From Linyphia triangularis (Eukaryota; Arthropoda; Arachnida; Araneae; Linyphiidae), in the NCBI GenBank assembly GCA_963978545.1, contig OZ021732.1, positions 58,752,714 to 58,816,713 on the forward strand: 64,000 nt of DNA, given 5' to 3'. The position numbers and the translations under genes were made by a program. The notes under the pieces are model-generated. The model was not told the origin of the DNA and did no database searches. It saw nothing but the letters and a program-made list of their open reading frames with translations. Shown here one piece after another: positions 12,630-22,375 of the stretch (positions are counted from its first letter, which is position 1; each line of letters opens with the position of its first letter).

Positions 12630-12633
<4 letters not shown>
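12257..12633 (-). repeat. Right inverted terminus of the 10.3-12.6 kb element
   Basis: Inverted partner of 10285-10640. It contains a T-run of about 27 (12524-12550) where the left arm has a shorter, interrupted A-rich run. Confidence 0.8.
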
Positions 12634-12660
<27 letters not shown>

Positions 12661-14646
12661 CATCCAATATATTTTTGTAAGATATTCTTTAATATTTGAG
12701 TATTTGAGTAAATGTGTTGACTGAAAGAAGCTCAATATTAATATTTTTGGATTAAATCCTTGGATATATTCATAATGAATAAATATTTCAAAACATAGAT
12801 TCAATCTTAATCTTTCTTGGGAAAAAATATAAAGTAAAAAAAATATTACGTTAAAATTATATCCTATAAATCCATTAAATAAAACTCTTAGATTCCCTAC
12901 TAAAAGATTTCTAGGTTTTAAATATTGCCCTCAAATAATCGTCAAATATGATGTGAAACTAGTTTTTCGAAAATACTTTTTTTTCAAATATCGGGATTAT
13001 CCCCTGTGTACAATAATGTTTATGGTAGAATATTCAGAACCATCAAATGTATCAAACATCGAATAAAGCTGTCTGAATAAGCAAATATTTTATTTCATGT
13101 TCTTGTCATTAAAAAGGCAAATATAAATGGTTTCTATCAAATAAAAAACTTTTAAATTGAAAATACTAAACTAATACGTTTGCATTTAAACTTCCTTGCA
13201 TTAATTTTAAGTAACTTATATAAATTTCCATTTGCTGTAAAATTAATCCTTTTTTCTAAAAACGTATATTTCCTTTCATCAATGTATTTTCCATTTATAT
13301 ATTTAAATATATAATATTCTTTGAAATTACAATAATAAAATGTCCTGGAAGAATTTGTAATAATAAAAAAATATTTAGAGGAATTATTACATTTGTGGTT
13401 TAAAAAAAAATACATAAATCATTGAATTCAATGTAATTACTTCAAAACCTCATTATGAAATAAAATATTTTGTAACACACAATTTAGTTAAGTTGAAAGA
13501 AGCTCTTTAGGTGCATTAAAATATTATTATAGACAATATTATAATTTAAAGCTGTCATTATCCATATTATAAAACTATTTTTATTTATATTTGAATAAAA
13601 TGACTTAGATTTTTATCATTATGAAGTTATAGGCCTTATTTAAGTTTCAAATTGAAAGTAAAAGGTCATATTGTAAAGTTGCAATGAGTAATATTTATTT
13701 TGATTATAATGAATACATTTTAATTAATTACATACAGAATGCATATATTCAAAAGCAATGTATAAAACAAAATGCTAAAATAAACTTTTCTTAAAAACTT
13801 GTTTACATCGATTTTTAAATTTTCGTGTTTTCATCTTCCCTATTTTAAATAATTTCCTAATCAAATTTTGTTTCGCTTTTGAGTTTAAATCATGTGTACA
13901 ACATTTTAAATTTAAATTCATAGTATTATAAAAGTCTTTTGAGAAATTGAATATAAATGAAATAAAATTTACTTTTCTTGCATATATATATATATACATA
14001 TATATATAATACTGTAATTTAAAAGGAATTTTATTAGAATGAGTACTTATATACATATCCTATTAAACATCGTTATTTTCTACTACATTAGCTGAATTCT
14101 TTACGCTAGGGTAGTTGCACCAGATGCTATCTTGCAACAGTTTTCATAAAAAGACTATAATTTAATGTCGTATAAAACCCTGAGAAAATGCCTGGTGTGT
14201 GTCATGTTCAAAAGTATACACATTTTCAATGCTCAAGAAAAATTCGTAATACTTAAAGATAATTTTTTTAAGAGTGTTTAGATTTAAGAATTCATTTAAA
14301 AATTCTTTTGATCGTATATTTAATTTGTTACGAAATCACATATATCTTTTTCCAAGATATTTTTACTTAAACGTAAATTACTATTTATAAAATATTATAA
14401 CGAAAACATACATAATAATGCCAATAAAAATATAGACTACAATAGGAGTGATTATTTATTTTACTGGGAAATTAATGCTTATCTTATGAAAAGTAATATT
14501 AAAAACAGTAAATGGTGAAATAAAAAATTGCAATTGTTTTACAAATTTTGATTTTACAACTTTCATAAACTTAGTATTACGTACAGATTTTGTAATCAAT
14601 TTATATACATTATATAAGACAGTATTTTATGTGTACCAGTGTCTAG
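12634..14646. other. AT-rich non-coding stretch, nothing recognised
   Basis: A short (TA)n run at the start, then AT-rich DNA with chance frames. The Tyr/Phe/Lys-rich minus frames at 13152-13415 and 13775-14056 have no domain. Confidence 0.5.
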
Positions 14647-14650
14647 ATAT

Positions 14651-15110
14651 TGTTGCACAAATTGTCTGTATATATTGTAAATAGTGACGTATTATTTCAA
14701 AATTCTATTGTAATTTATTTTTATCCTATTTTATTTAGTAATTAATAGCGATTATACAAGTTAGAAAAAGGTGGCAACACCTAAAGTAATCGAGAAGTTT
14801 CGAGATATTTCGTTTCCGATAAATTGGCTGGAAATTTCGAGAATGTCTCACGCGCTTGTATATAAAGGACTGGAGAACGGGAAAGTTTTCAGATGTACTT
14901 CGGATTTCGTTGAAAGCTGATCGCGATCGCTTTGTTGACCTATTGGAGTGAGCTTGTATAATCGCTGAATTCGAAGTTATTTGTGTTGAAGCTTGAGAGT
15001 AATTAAACTGTTGCCTGTGAATAAATTTTGTGAGTTTTCTGAAGAGAGAATAAATACTTTTAAACAGTGAAAACTGTGCCATCATTGCCTCAGTGGAAAA
15101 ATTCATAACA
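14651..15110 (+). repeat. 5' LTR of the Gypsy element
   Basis: Begins TGTTGC and ends ATAACA. A TATA box TATATAAA lies at 14859-14866 and an AATAAA signal at 15049-15054. Reading it against the 3' LTR I find only two substitutions in 460 bp, a T/A near 14685 and an A/C near 15065. That indicates recent insertion. The 123-codon minus frame in each LTR is a by-product of the repeat, not a gene. Confidence 0.95.
14859..14866 (+). promoter_or_regulatory. TATA box of the 5' LTR
   Basis: TATATAAA in a locally GC-richer context, about 185 bp upstream of the AATAAA signal and in the expected order for an LTR promoter. Confidence 0.7.
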
Positions 15111-15111
15111 G

Positions 15112-15129
15112 TGGTGTCAGAAGTGGGGT
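15112..15129 (+). other. Primer binding site candidate
   Basis: TGGTGTCAGAAGTGGGGT starts two bases after the 5' LTR. A TGG start is expected, because it pairs with the CCA end of a tRNA. I do not assign the tRNA species. Confidence 0.65.
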
Positions 15130-15142
15130 CAAGTCATCTTGA

Positions 15143-17719
15143 ATGCCGACTACTAGAGGAATGATGGAAGACCAAATGAAACAGTTGATGGAAATGCTTG
15201 CTGGAATGAAAGCCTGCCAAGAAACCGCCTCAGCTGAAATGAAAGAAATGAAAGCCGAAATAAAAGCCGGACAAGAAACGACAAATGCCGAACTCGCCGC
15301 TACAATCGCAGCTGGTCAAGCCCGTCAAGAAACGACAAATGCCGAACTCGCCGCTACAATCGCAGCTGGTCAAGCCCGTCAAGAAACGACAAATGCCGAA
15401 CTCGCCGCCGCAATTGCCGCTAGTCAAGAAGCGACATCATCGGATATTAAAGCTTTAGCATCCAAGCAAGAATCATCTTCTGCGTCCGTTGATAGATTTA
15501 TGGAGCGCACAGAGAGTGTTCTTCAATCAATGAAGGCGGATATTTTGGATGTCAGAGAAGATCTTAAGACAGTGAGAAATGAAGTTGAAGAAAAAGTTTC
15601 CACCGTGCAAGAAAAAGTTTCCACCTTAAAGGAAGAGCAAGACAAATTCATTGACGTTGTAGAAGAAAGGCTGCGAAAAATGGAAACGCGTGAAGCTCTG
15701 GCCATAGCGTCACCTAATTGGGATAACGCTTCCATCCCCTTTATGGCGCCGCGCTCTAACATCAAAGTGGCCCCTTTTGATGGGAAGTCGTCTTGGCGCG
15801 TTTATCAAACGCAATTTGAAATGATTGCTTCTGCGAATGGTTGGGACGATACTTCGAAAGCATTCCATCTCGCAGCATCTCTTCGAGGTGAAGCTGCTGA
15901 CATTTTACAGACACTACCTAAAGAGAAGCGGGGAGAATTCGTGGCGCTGGCAAGTGCGTTGGAGTTAAGGTTTGGGGAGCAGCATCTAAAGGATTACAAC
16001 AGACTGCAATTGAAAGTGAGACAGCAGAAGGCCAATGAAACTCTTCAAGAATTGGCATCGGATATAGAAAGACTGTCGCTCCTCGCTTTCCCTGACTGTT
16101 CCCCGGATGTACGAGACGATCTTTCTCTGCAGTATTTCATCGACGCTATTCAAGATCCCGATGTGCAGCAGGCGGTAAGGTTATCTCAAAACAGAAACCT
16201 GAAGTCGGCCCTCGTGTACGCCATGAGAGTGGAAGCCGCGCAGCTAGCTTCTGGAAAAGACCGACGATATGTGCGTGGTGCATTAGCCGAGGATTCATCT
16301 GACTTTTTCACCAGTAAGCTTCGAGAACTGGAAAGCAAAATTGATAGAATGATGAGAAGCTATCCCGGAGCCAGGGATCGAAGGACCAGAGTCGTTTGCT
16401 GGCACTGCAAACGGGAAGGGCATCTACGACGAAACTGCCTTGTTTTGAAAAAGAGAAGGGATAACACTAGCACGGATTCTCCACAACTGAATCTAAGAAT
16501 ATGTCATCTCGCAGGGCAGAAGCTGCAATGTAGAACAGGTGAAGACCCGACCAGTCGTTTCCACGTTTCATCCCGACAAGGAGGAAACCAGGGTTTATTC
16601 GTGAAGGGAGAGATCAACGGAACTCCATGTCATCTAATCGTCGATTCGGGAGCGAACGTTACGATCGTAAGGACGGACGTGGCTCGTCGCCTGAACAGCC
16701 GACTCCTCTACACAGCGCCCTCTGTTTCTCTACAAACTGTGTCTGGTGGTAATATCGCTGTTCATGGGAAATTGCAAGTGGACATTGCCCTTGGATTTAA
16801 CACCTACAAGCACACCGTTTATGTTGCCGAAATTGTAGATCCGTGCATTCTCGGACTAGACTTTTTGAAGAAAAATGGAATTACGCTGAATTTTGAGAAA
16901 AGCAAGCTGCAAACATGGAGAGGCGAAGTTCATTTGCACGATCTAGACACGAAAGAGCTGTGCGTATATCGGATTGTAGCTCATGAAGACAATGTCATAG
17001 AGAATACTGAAGAGTCCACATCTATGGAAAGTACCTCTCCAGCCTCGGAGAGAGAACCGAAGAAAGCGAAGTTGATGAAACCCTCCCAGGAAGTGGTTCA
17101 TGGGGAAATGGACAAAGTTAGTGAAGAGGGAATCGACATCCGTACTCCTGTTACAAGCATCGAACGGAGGTCCCGGGATCTATCAGCTGCACCCGCGGAT
17201 GATTCGGACGCAATCTCAAAATCATATAACCAGCAAGATGGGGATCAGAAACTTTCACCGCTTCTGTTGGCATACGGGAGTGCAACTCACGAGACCACCG
17301 GATTTTCTCCATCTCTAACGATGTGTGGAAGAGACCTTAGGCTCCCCAGCAATCTCCTCTTTGGACCACCAAAGGACGCTCCTTCCTCGCCTGTCCAGTA
17401 TCTAGATGATCTGCAGGCACGTTTGGAAGCCGTACATCGGTTCGCCAGAGAGAGAAACAACATCATGACGGAGCGCATGAAGATCCGGTACGATGCCAAG
17501 GCCACAGAACGTTCATTCCAGGAAGGTGACAAGGTGTGGTTATGGAATCCTAAACGTCGGAAAGGACTCTCCCCTAAGCTCCAGACGAACTGGGAAGGGC
17601 CGTATGTGGTCCTTAAGAAGATCAACGACGTCGTGGTAAGGATTCAACGGACACCCTCCTGTAAACCTAGAGTTGTACATAACAATAGACTAGCCCCATA
17701 TTATAGTAGAAGTGATTGA
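15143..17719 (+). CDS. Gag-protease fused in frame to the integrase C-terminus (858 aa)
   Basis: One uninterrupted frame between the primer-binding site and the purine tract. Residues 1-200 are Glu/Lys/Ala-rich and probably coiled coil, with two perfect 18-residue repeats at 58-93 and a shorter third copy before them. Residues about 205-370 resemble the retrotransposon Gag domain (Trp218, then RGEAADILQTLP). A CCHC zinc knuckle has Cys419, Cys422, His427 and Cys432. A retroviral-type aspartic protease follows, with the catalytic Asp501-Ser-Gly-Ala triplet and an ILGLDFL strand at 569-575. From about 703 on the protein is the C-terminal part of integrase, with a GPY/F-type WEGPYVV at 817-823. 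Reverse transcriptase, RNase H and the integrase zinc and DDE core are absent, yet the junction keeps the frame. The protein could still form particles and process itself, but could not copy or integrate DNA. Confidence 0.9.
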   Translation: MPTTRGMMEDQMKQLMEMLAGMKACQETASAEMKEMKAEIKAGQETTNAELAATIAAGQARQETTNAELAATIAAGQARQETTNAELAAAIAASQEATSSDIKALASKQESSSASVDRFMERTESVLQSMKADILDVREDLKTVRNEVEEKVSTVQEKVSTLKEEQDKFIDVVEERLRKMETREALAIASPNWDNASIPFMAPRSNIKVAPFDGKSSWRVYQTQFEMIASANGWDDTSKAFHLAASLRGEAADILQTLPKEKRGEFVALASALELRFGEQHLKDYNRLQLKVRQQKANETLQELASDIERLSLLAFPDCSPDVRDDLSLQYFIDAIQDPDVQQAVRLSQNRNLKSALVYAMRVEAAQLASGKDRRYVRGALAEDSSDFFTSKLRELESKIDRMMRSYPGARDRRTRVVCWHCKREGHLRRNCLVLKKRRDNTSTDSPQLNLRICHLAGQKLQCRTGEDPTSRFHVSSRQGGNQGLFVKGEINGTPCHLIVDSGANVTIVRTDVARRLNSRLLYTAPSVSLQTVSGGNIAVHGKLQVDIALGFNTYKHTVYVAEIVDPCILGLDFLKKNGITLNFEKSKLQTWRGEVHLHDLDTKELCVYRIVAHEDNVIENTEESTSMESTSPASEREPKKAKLMKPSQEVVHGEMDKVSEEGIDIRTPVTSIERRSRDLSAAPADDSDAISKSYNQQDGDQKLSPLLLAYGSATHETTGFSPSLTMCGRDLRLPSNLLFGPPKDAPSSPVQYLDDLQARLEAVHRFARERNNIMTERMKIRYDAKATERSFQEGDKVWLWNPKRRKGLSPKLQTNWEGPYVVLKKINDVVVRIQRTPSCKPRVVHNNRLAPYYSRSD
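15265..15417 (+). repeat. 54-bp tandem repeat inside gag
   Basis: Two exact 54-bp units (15310-15363 and 15364-15417) preceded by a 45-bp partial unit (15265-15309). The unit length is a multiple of three, so the frame is kept. It lengthens the predicted coiled-coil part of Gag. Confidence 0.9.
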
Positions 17720-17766
17720 ATTGCCTTTCCTCTTAAGGGCTTCACTGCCCGGGACGTGCAGTCTTT

Positions 17767-17779
17767 AAGAAGGGGGAAA
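17767..17779 (+). other. Polypurine tract
   Basis: AAGAAGGGGGAAA directly abuts the 3' LTR, the expected priming site for plus-strand DNA synthesis. Confidence 0.85.
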
Positions 17780-18239
17780 TGTTGCACAAATTGTCTGTAT
17801 ATATTGTAAATAGAGACGTATTATTTCAAAATTCTATTGTAATTTATTTTTATCCTATTTTATTTAGTAATTAATAGCGATTATACAAGTTAGAAAAAGG
17901 TGGCAACACCTAAAGTAATCGAGAAGTTTCGAGATATTTCGTTTCCGATAAATTGGCTGGAAATTTCGAGAATGTCTCACGCGCTTGTATATAAAGGACT
18001 GGAGAACGGGAAAGTTTTCAGATGTACTTCGGATTTCGTTGAAAGCTGATCGCGATCGCTTTGTTGACCTATTGGAGTGAGCTTGTATAATCGCTGAATT
18101 CGAAGTTATTTGTGTTGAAGCTTGAGAGTAATTAAACTGTTGCCTGTGAATAAATTTTGTGAGTTTTCTGAAGAGAGAATAAATACTTTTAAACCGTGAA
18201 AACTGTGCCATCATTGCCTCAGTGGAAAAATTCATAACA
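17780..18239 (+). repeat. 3' LTR of the Gypsy element
   Basis: Same length and ends as the 5' LTR, with only two differences seen. TATA box at 17988-17995. It is followed by the atat target duplication. Confidence 0.95.
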
Positions 18240-18243
18240 ATAT

Positions 18244-18834
18244 GTATTACATTGAATATTTATAAGCCCATAGGAAAGTAAACATATCATTGAATATTAC
18301 TGATTGCTGCATAATGAATGAAAAAACATAACGTTTGAATGGAGGAAAAATGTGTAATAAAATATATAATACCTTATTTTCTTAATTTTAAAACAATTAG
18401 TTTTAAAATTGATAATTTTAATGTCCTTACAATACGAGGAAAAAAGTTTAATTATTTGTGATATAATTTGATGATCTTAAGTTCAAGTTATTTTTAATTA
18501 AGATATATTGTATTTAAGATGGTATGCACATCATAAGAAATAAATAATGTTTGCGTATGCCATATATAAATTTTAAAAATGGGGCTTCAGTTTTTTGCCG
18601 CATAGTGCTCAGTGAATCAAATTGCAGCTGAACTTTTCAACGCATTATTTATTTACTTTACTTTTTATAATTGCTACCATAATGTGCATTAACTCATTTA
18701 GTTTCTTAAACCAACACAACAATAACAAGCATCAAATCTCATTCCAAACAACTCCGTAGTTAATAATCAAACATTCTGATCCACACTACTCTTATAACAT
18801 TCTTCAAAAAAGAGTTTTCCACTCAAACAATTCT

Positions 18835-18876
<42 letters not shown>

Positions 18877-18929
18877 ATTTACTCCTCTACACACCAAAAA
18901 AAAGTCAAACACAACAAAGCTCATCACCA
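18244..18929. other. AT-rich stretch with a 34-base A run
   Basis: No gene recognised. The A run at 18840-18873 may be the tail of an old retroposed sequence, but I see no recognisable body next to it. Confidence 0.45.
18840..18873. repeat. Poly(A) run, 34 bp
   Basis: Uninterrupted A run. Confidence 0.9.
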
Positions 18930-19260
18930 ACGACATTAACGTTTCATAGGCCACGCATTCTTTTTAAATGAGTTTTACGAACGAAACTCTGATAGACTGG
19001 TGTCCTAAGACGGACCAGAGCAGACTCCGTTCTGATGAGTATCCTTCCCGAGGGGCAAAGAAGCCCACAGACGAAAAGAGAGAGCCATTATCAAATATTT
19101 ATGCCCCAAAGTTCTCCAGCAGTCGTCCGTGTGGGTTTGTTCAAGCCATTTAGAGCCAGCAATAATCGTTCGTCTTGGAATAAGGCCCGCCAATGAATAA
19201 CGCCGAGACATCCAAGGCCAGTCTCGTTGCTGCTTTCGGGTTTGGTTAGTTTTTGTTTGT
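18930..19260. other. Balanced-composition block, candidate conserved non-coding element or exon
   Basis: About 330 bp with near 45-50% GC in AT-rich DNA and no repeat signature or copy elsewhere in the window. Overlapping short frames on both strands (18968-19153 plus, 19005-19211 minus) show no domain. It could be an untranslated exon, an enhancer or an unrecognised TE fragment. Confidence 0.35.
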
Positions 19261-21933
19261 TAGTTAGGAGGCAGATGTTTTGGAATTTTCTTTTCTGCCT
19301 AGTTAGTTTTCGGGATTTTAACTATCTATGCAGATTTATAACGTAAGTATATACTTACTTTCCAAATGGTAATAGTAGTCTCAGCTTATGTTCTTTAAAA
19401 CAGAAGGATATTGAATGAGCAAATCGGGTTAATATGCTTTATAGGTAAGCTTAGGACACTACCACTTCATTTTTTACCGTTAAATTTCATCTTGTGTAAA
19501 GTGTACTAAAGAAATTTTTTTTTTTCAGTTTGGATATTAGTATACATTCCAAGCAATAGTATTACAGTTAAAAACTATGCAAATGAAAAAAATTTAGTGC
19601 AAGAATAAAATGTAAATAACTTTTTTTAACTGCTTTAAAAGACATGCAATCAAAGCAAATTCCCAACATAAGTAAAACATATTAATTTTTGTTTATATTT
19701 TAAGTTATTTTTTCACAACTTTTTATTATTTTGGTACTTTTTTAGCTTTGAAACACAAGCGGATGTGGTATATGTTTAAGATGAATTCAATTTTATTTTA
19801 AATCAGTACCGGCAGAAAATGTAGGAACTAGTTTTTCTTTTAAGTTCTTTCTCAGATCTGCAGTTTCACAGTCTATACAAAATTGTTATTTTAAAAGACT
19901 CTTTATAGATCATATTAATATTCTTTAAAAAAATTTATCTAAAATTGAGGTTTTATAAACTACATGATTTATATAGCAATTAAAATTAAAGGAAATATCC
20001 CATTATATAATAAGGCATCTATCTGCATAGTCAACGTAACTTCTAGATAAAGTGAGGATCAATAAATCGTTATTTGTTAACTTTTATTCAATTTCTCTTT
20101 TCTGACTTAAGTCTTTTGACTCTCATGTAAAATGAATAGTCATCAGTTTCAATTAATATGTGTTACAGACCTTAATGATCTCAGTTATTTGCACTTAAGC
20201 TTATCTTCAAGGGTTTTCCAACCATCCAACCAAACAGCCTCCTCTAACTATTCTTCTTTCCATACTTTAAATACCAGCTATGATACGTTGCTCAGCAACC
20301 AGCATAGAAATTAAGTAAGTTAATATCCTCAGTGTGGGAAACTAAACTAGCGTAAAAAACATTGTTACAACGGTTTCTAAGATGAAAGAAATTAACTTTT
20401 CCGAATTGCAAAATAGTTGGGAACATAGTTTCGGAGTTCTCAATTAATACCTCGTTGGGGATTCAGGTATGAAAACCGCAGAAAAAATTCACAGTAGCTT
20501 GAGAGATATCTTTTAAAACTGAGTTAGAAACTTTACAAGCTATTGATTTTGGGGAGCCACACGTAACTTACAATGGGCAGTGCCTGGTTTAGCTCCGAAG
20601 AACGTGAATAATTCAATAGCTATTGAGCCACATATTGCATTTTTAATCTTATTTAAATTAAGGTTTTCCACAGTAACATCCACTCGCTGATTCTGAGAGA
20701 GGATAACTTTAATAAAGTGCTTGCTTTATAAGTTTGTAGGACTAACGAGGGAAGGCGGAAATTTCAATAACAAAGAATCTGTTTGTAAACTTGAAAGAGA
20801 TACATCCCATCAAAAACATCACTTTAAACAGGCCCAAATTCGATATTTCTTGTATTGATCATCACTAAAAGAAGGAAAGGAAAGGGAACATATTTTTTTT
20901 TCTTGAAACGTGGATTCAACTTGGAAAAAGTCATCCTTTCCTTTCAAATACGTATTATACATTTTACAGACGCAGTATTAAAGTTTATTAAATAAAATAC
21001 ATGAAAAACAATTTCACTCTCTCTTATAAAGCTTTTACGTTTCCTACAAATACTAGCCAAGTAAAATATAAAACACTTTTATGAATATGCCAATAATATA
21101 TTTTTGTACAATTAATAAATAGAGTGCATCTTATCTTTTTGAAAAATGTGAGCGAATTAAAAAAAATTCTTACAAATTTGATATATCTAATATTTATTTA
21201 AATGAATAAAGGGACAAGTTTAACATTTAGTAAAGTAGTAATGATCTAAAGTCTTGTTATATGTAAAGTAATACATTTTGAATATTTGTACATTTTTATA
21301 AAATCGCAGATTTAAGGATAATATTTAAGTATCTTTAAAAACCTTTAAACCATTTAATTGGAAAATTTGTTTGGTACAAATATGTTTTGATTGGAGGTGC
21401 TTGCTGAGTATAGTCAATATTTTATGCTATGTCCTGTACCCATCAAATTCAGAAATATATATTATTTGATAATCCTATATCTTATAACTTCATCGAACTT
21501 TTCATATTTCTTAGCATGTTTTAGAAAGGTATATAAAGTCATTTTTAATTATAGCAGCGATTGAGCAAATATTATCAAACTCAATGTGAAGACATATAAT
21601 TTATAAGAAACAAATATGTACAATTTTGCATATACTAAGGGGATATTATGAAAATGTGGGAGCAATGAATGTTAACTACAATAAATATTTAAATAAAAAT
21701 TCCAATTTAACAGCAATTTTTTACTTTGTAGTTTTTCATGCTATAATATATTATGTAAACATTAAAAGACAGAAAGTTTTCTGAAGCATTTAAACATCTG
21801 ATCTGCAGGTTACAGATATTGGACATTGTTATCCTGTTGGTCACAAAAATTTTGATATTGTTCCTGTAAGCAATTGTTTTGACTTTTTCGTAAATAAGTT
21901 TTGTTTATTATTTTACAGATGCATTAATTGCTT
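19261..21933. other. AT-rich non-coding stretch, nothing recognised
   Basis: Short frames only. Slightly more complex sequence at 20100-20850 has no identifiable repeat or domain. Confidence 0.5.
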
Positions 21934-22323
21934 TTGCGGGTGTCCAAAGTTGCGGGTGTGACATTTAGACAAACTAAATTAGCCATCAATTACAATATTT
22001 TAGAGCATTGGTTTCAATTTTTATGGATTTTAATGTAGACTAATTACATATATATTGATACCAATTTGCCATTTGCCAGATATTTTATTTATTTTTTAAT
22101 AAAATAATTTCTACCCTTTGCGGGTGTGACATAAAAAGGACATGCAATTTCATCTTCCAGTACAAAACCGCAAAACTCTGTGAATTATAGCAACTGGGTG
22201 AACTATTTTTTTTTTTTTATGTTATACAGTAATACTTAAATAATTATTCTATGAACAAATCAAATTACTTACTAGAATCACTTACTGTAGAAAAATATTT
22301 AAAAAAAATTTTGCGGGTGTGAC
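21934..22323 (+). repeat. Left cluster of the 13-bp motif (four copies)
   Basis: Copies at 21934-21945 (imperfect, ends CC), 21950-21962, 22118-22130 and 22311-22323, all in plus orientation. The last lies 52 bp before the end of the coding relic. Confidence 0.85.
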
Positions 22324-22375
22324 TTGTACAAAAAAACACTGTAAAATAATACATGAATAAACAATTACAAAGCTA

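Larger units (their letters stand above)
10285..12633. mobile_element. DNA transposon with long inverted termini (TTAGGGTGGTTCG ends), non-autonomous or decayed
   Basis: Left terminus TTAGGGTGGTTCG at 10285-10297; its exact complement CGAACCACCCTAA is at 12621-12633. The inverted similarity continues inward for about 360 bp (roughly 10285-10640 against 12257-12633). It includes a cttccgatcgcgcattcac word with one mismatch and ctaaacgttatatatttgaaa in both arms. Both ends sit in TA runs, compatible with a TA duplication, but the repeat context makes the exact duplication uncertain. The interior (10641-12256) has only broken frames. I cannot assign a superfamily from the termini alone. Confidence 0.85.
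14647..18243 (+). mobile_element. Young Gypsy-type LTR retrotransposon, internally deleted, with 4-bp target duplications
   Basis: Two 460-bp direct LTRs (14651-15110 and 17780-18239) bound a 2669-bp interior. The 4-mer atat flanks both sides (14647-14650 and 18240-18243) as a target-site duplication. A primer-binding-site candidate follows the 5' LTR, and a purine tract precedes the 3' LTR. The one long frame encodes Gag, a zinc knuckle, an aspartic protease and only the end of integrase; reverse transcriptase, RNase H and the integrase catalytic core are missing. At about 3.6 kb it is well short of a full Gypsy element (usually 5 kb or more). Mobilisation must depend on enzymes from a full-length relative. 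Confidence 0.95.

Noticed and set aside
14735..15106. 123-codon minus-strand frame, repeated at 17864-18235
   Set aside because: It lies wholly inside each LTR, antisense to the element, with no domain. Identity of the two copies reflects the LTRs, not a gene family.
15230..15427. Cys/Gly-rich minus frame with repeats
   Set aside because: Antisense shadow of the 54-bp repeat inside gag.
17287..17625. 112-codon minus frame
   Set aside because: Antisense shadow of the integrase C-terminal part of the Gypsy frame.
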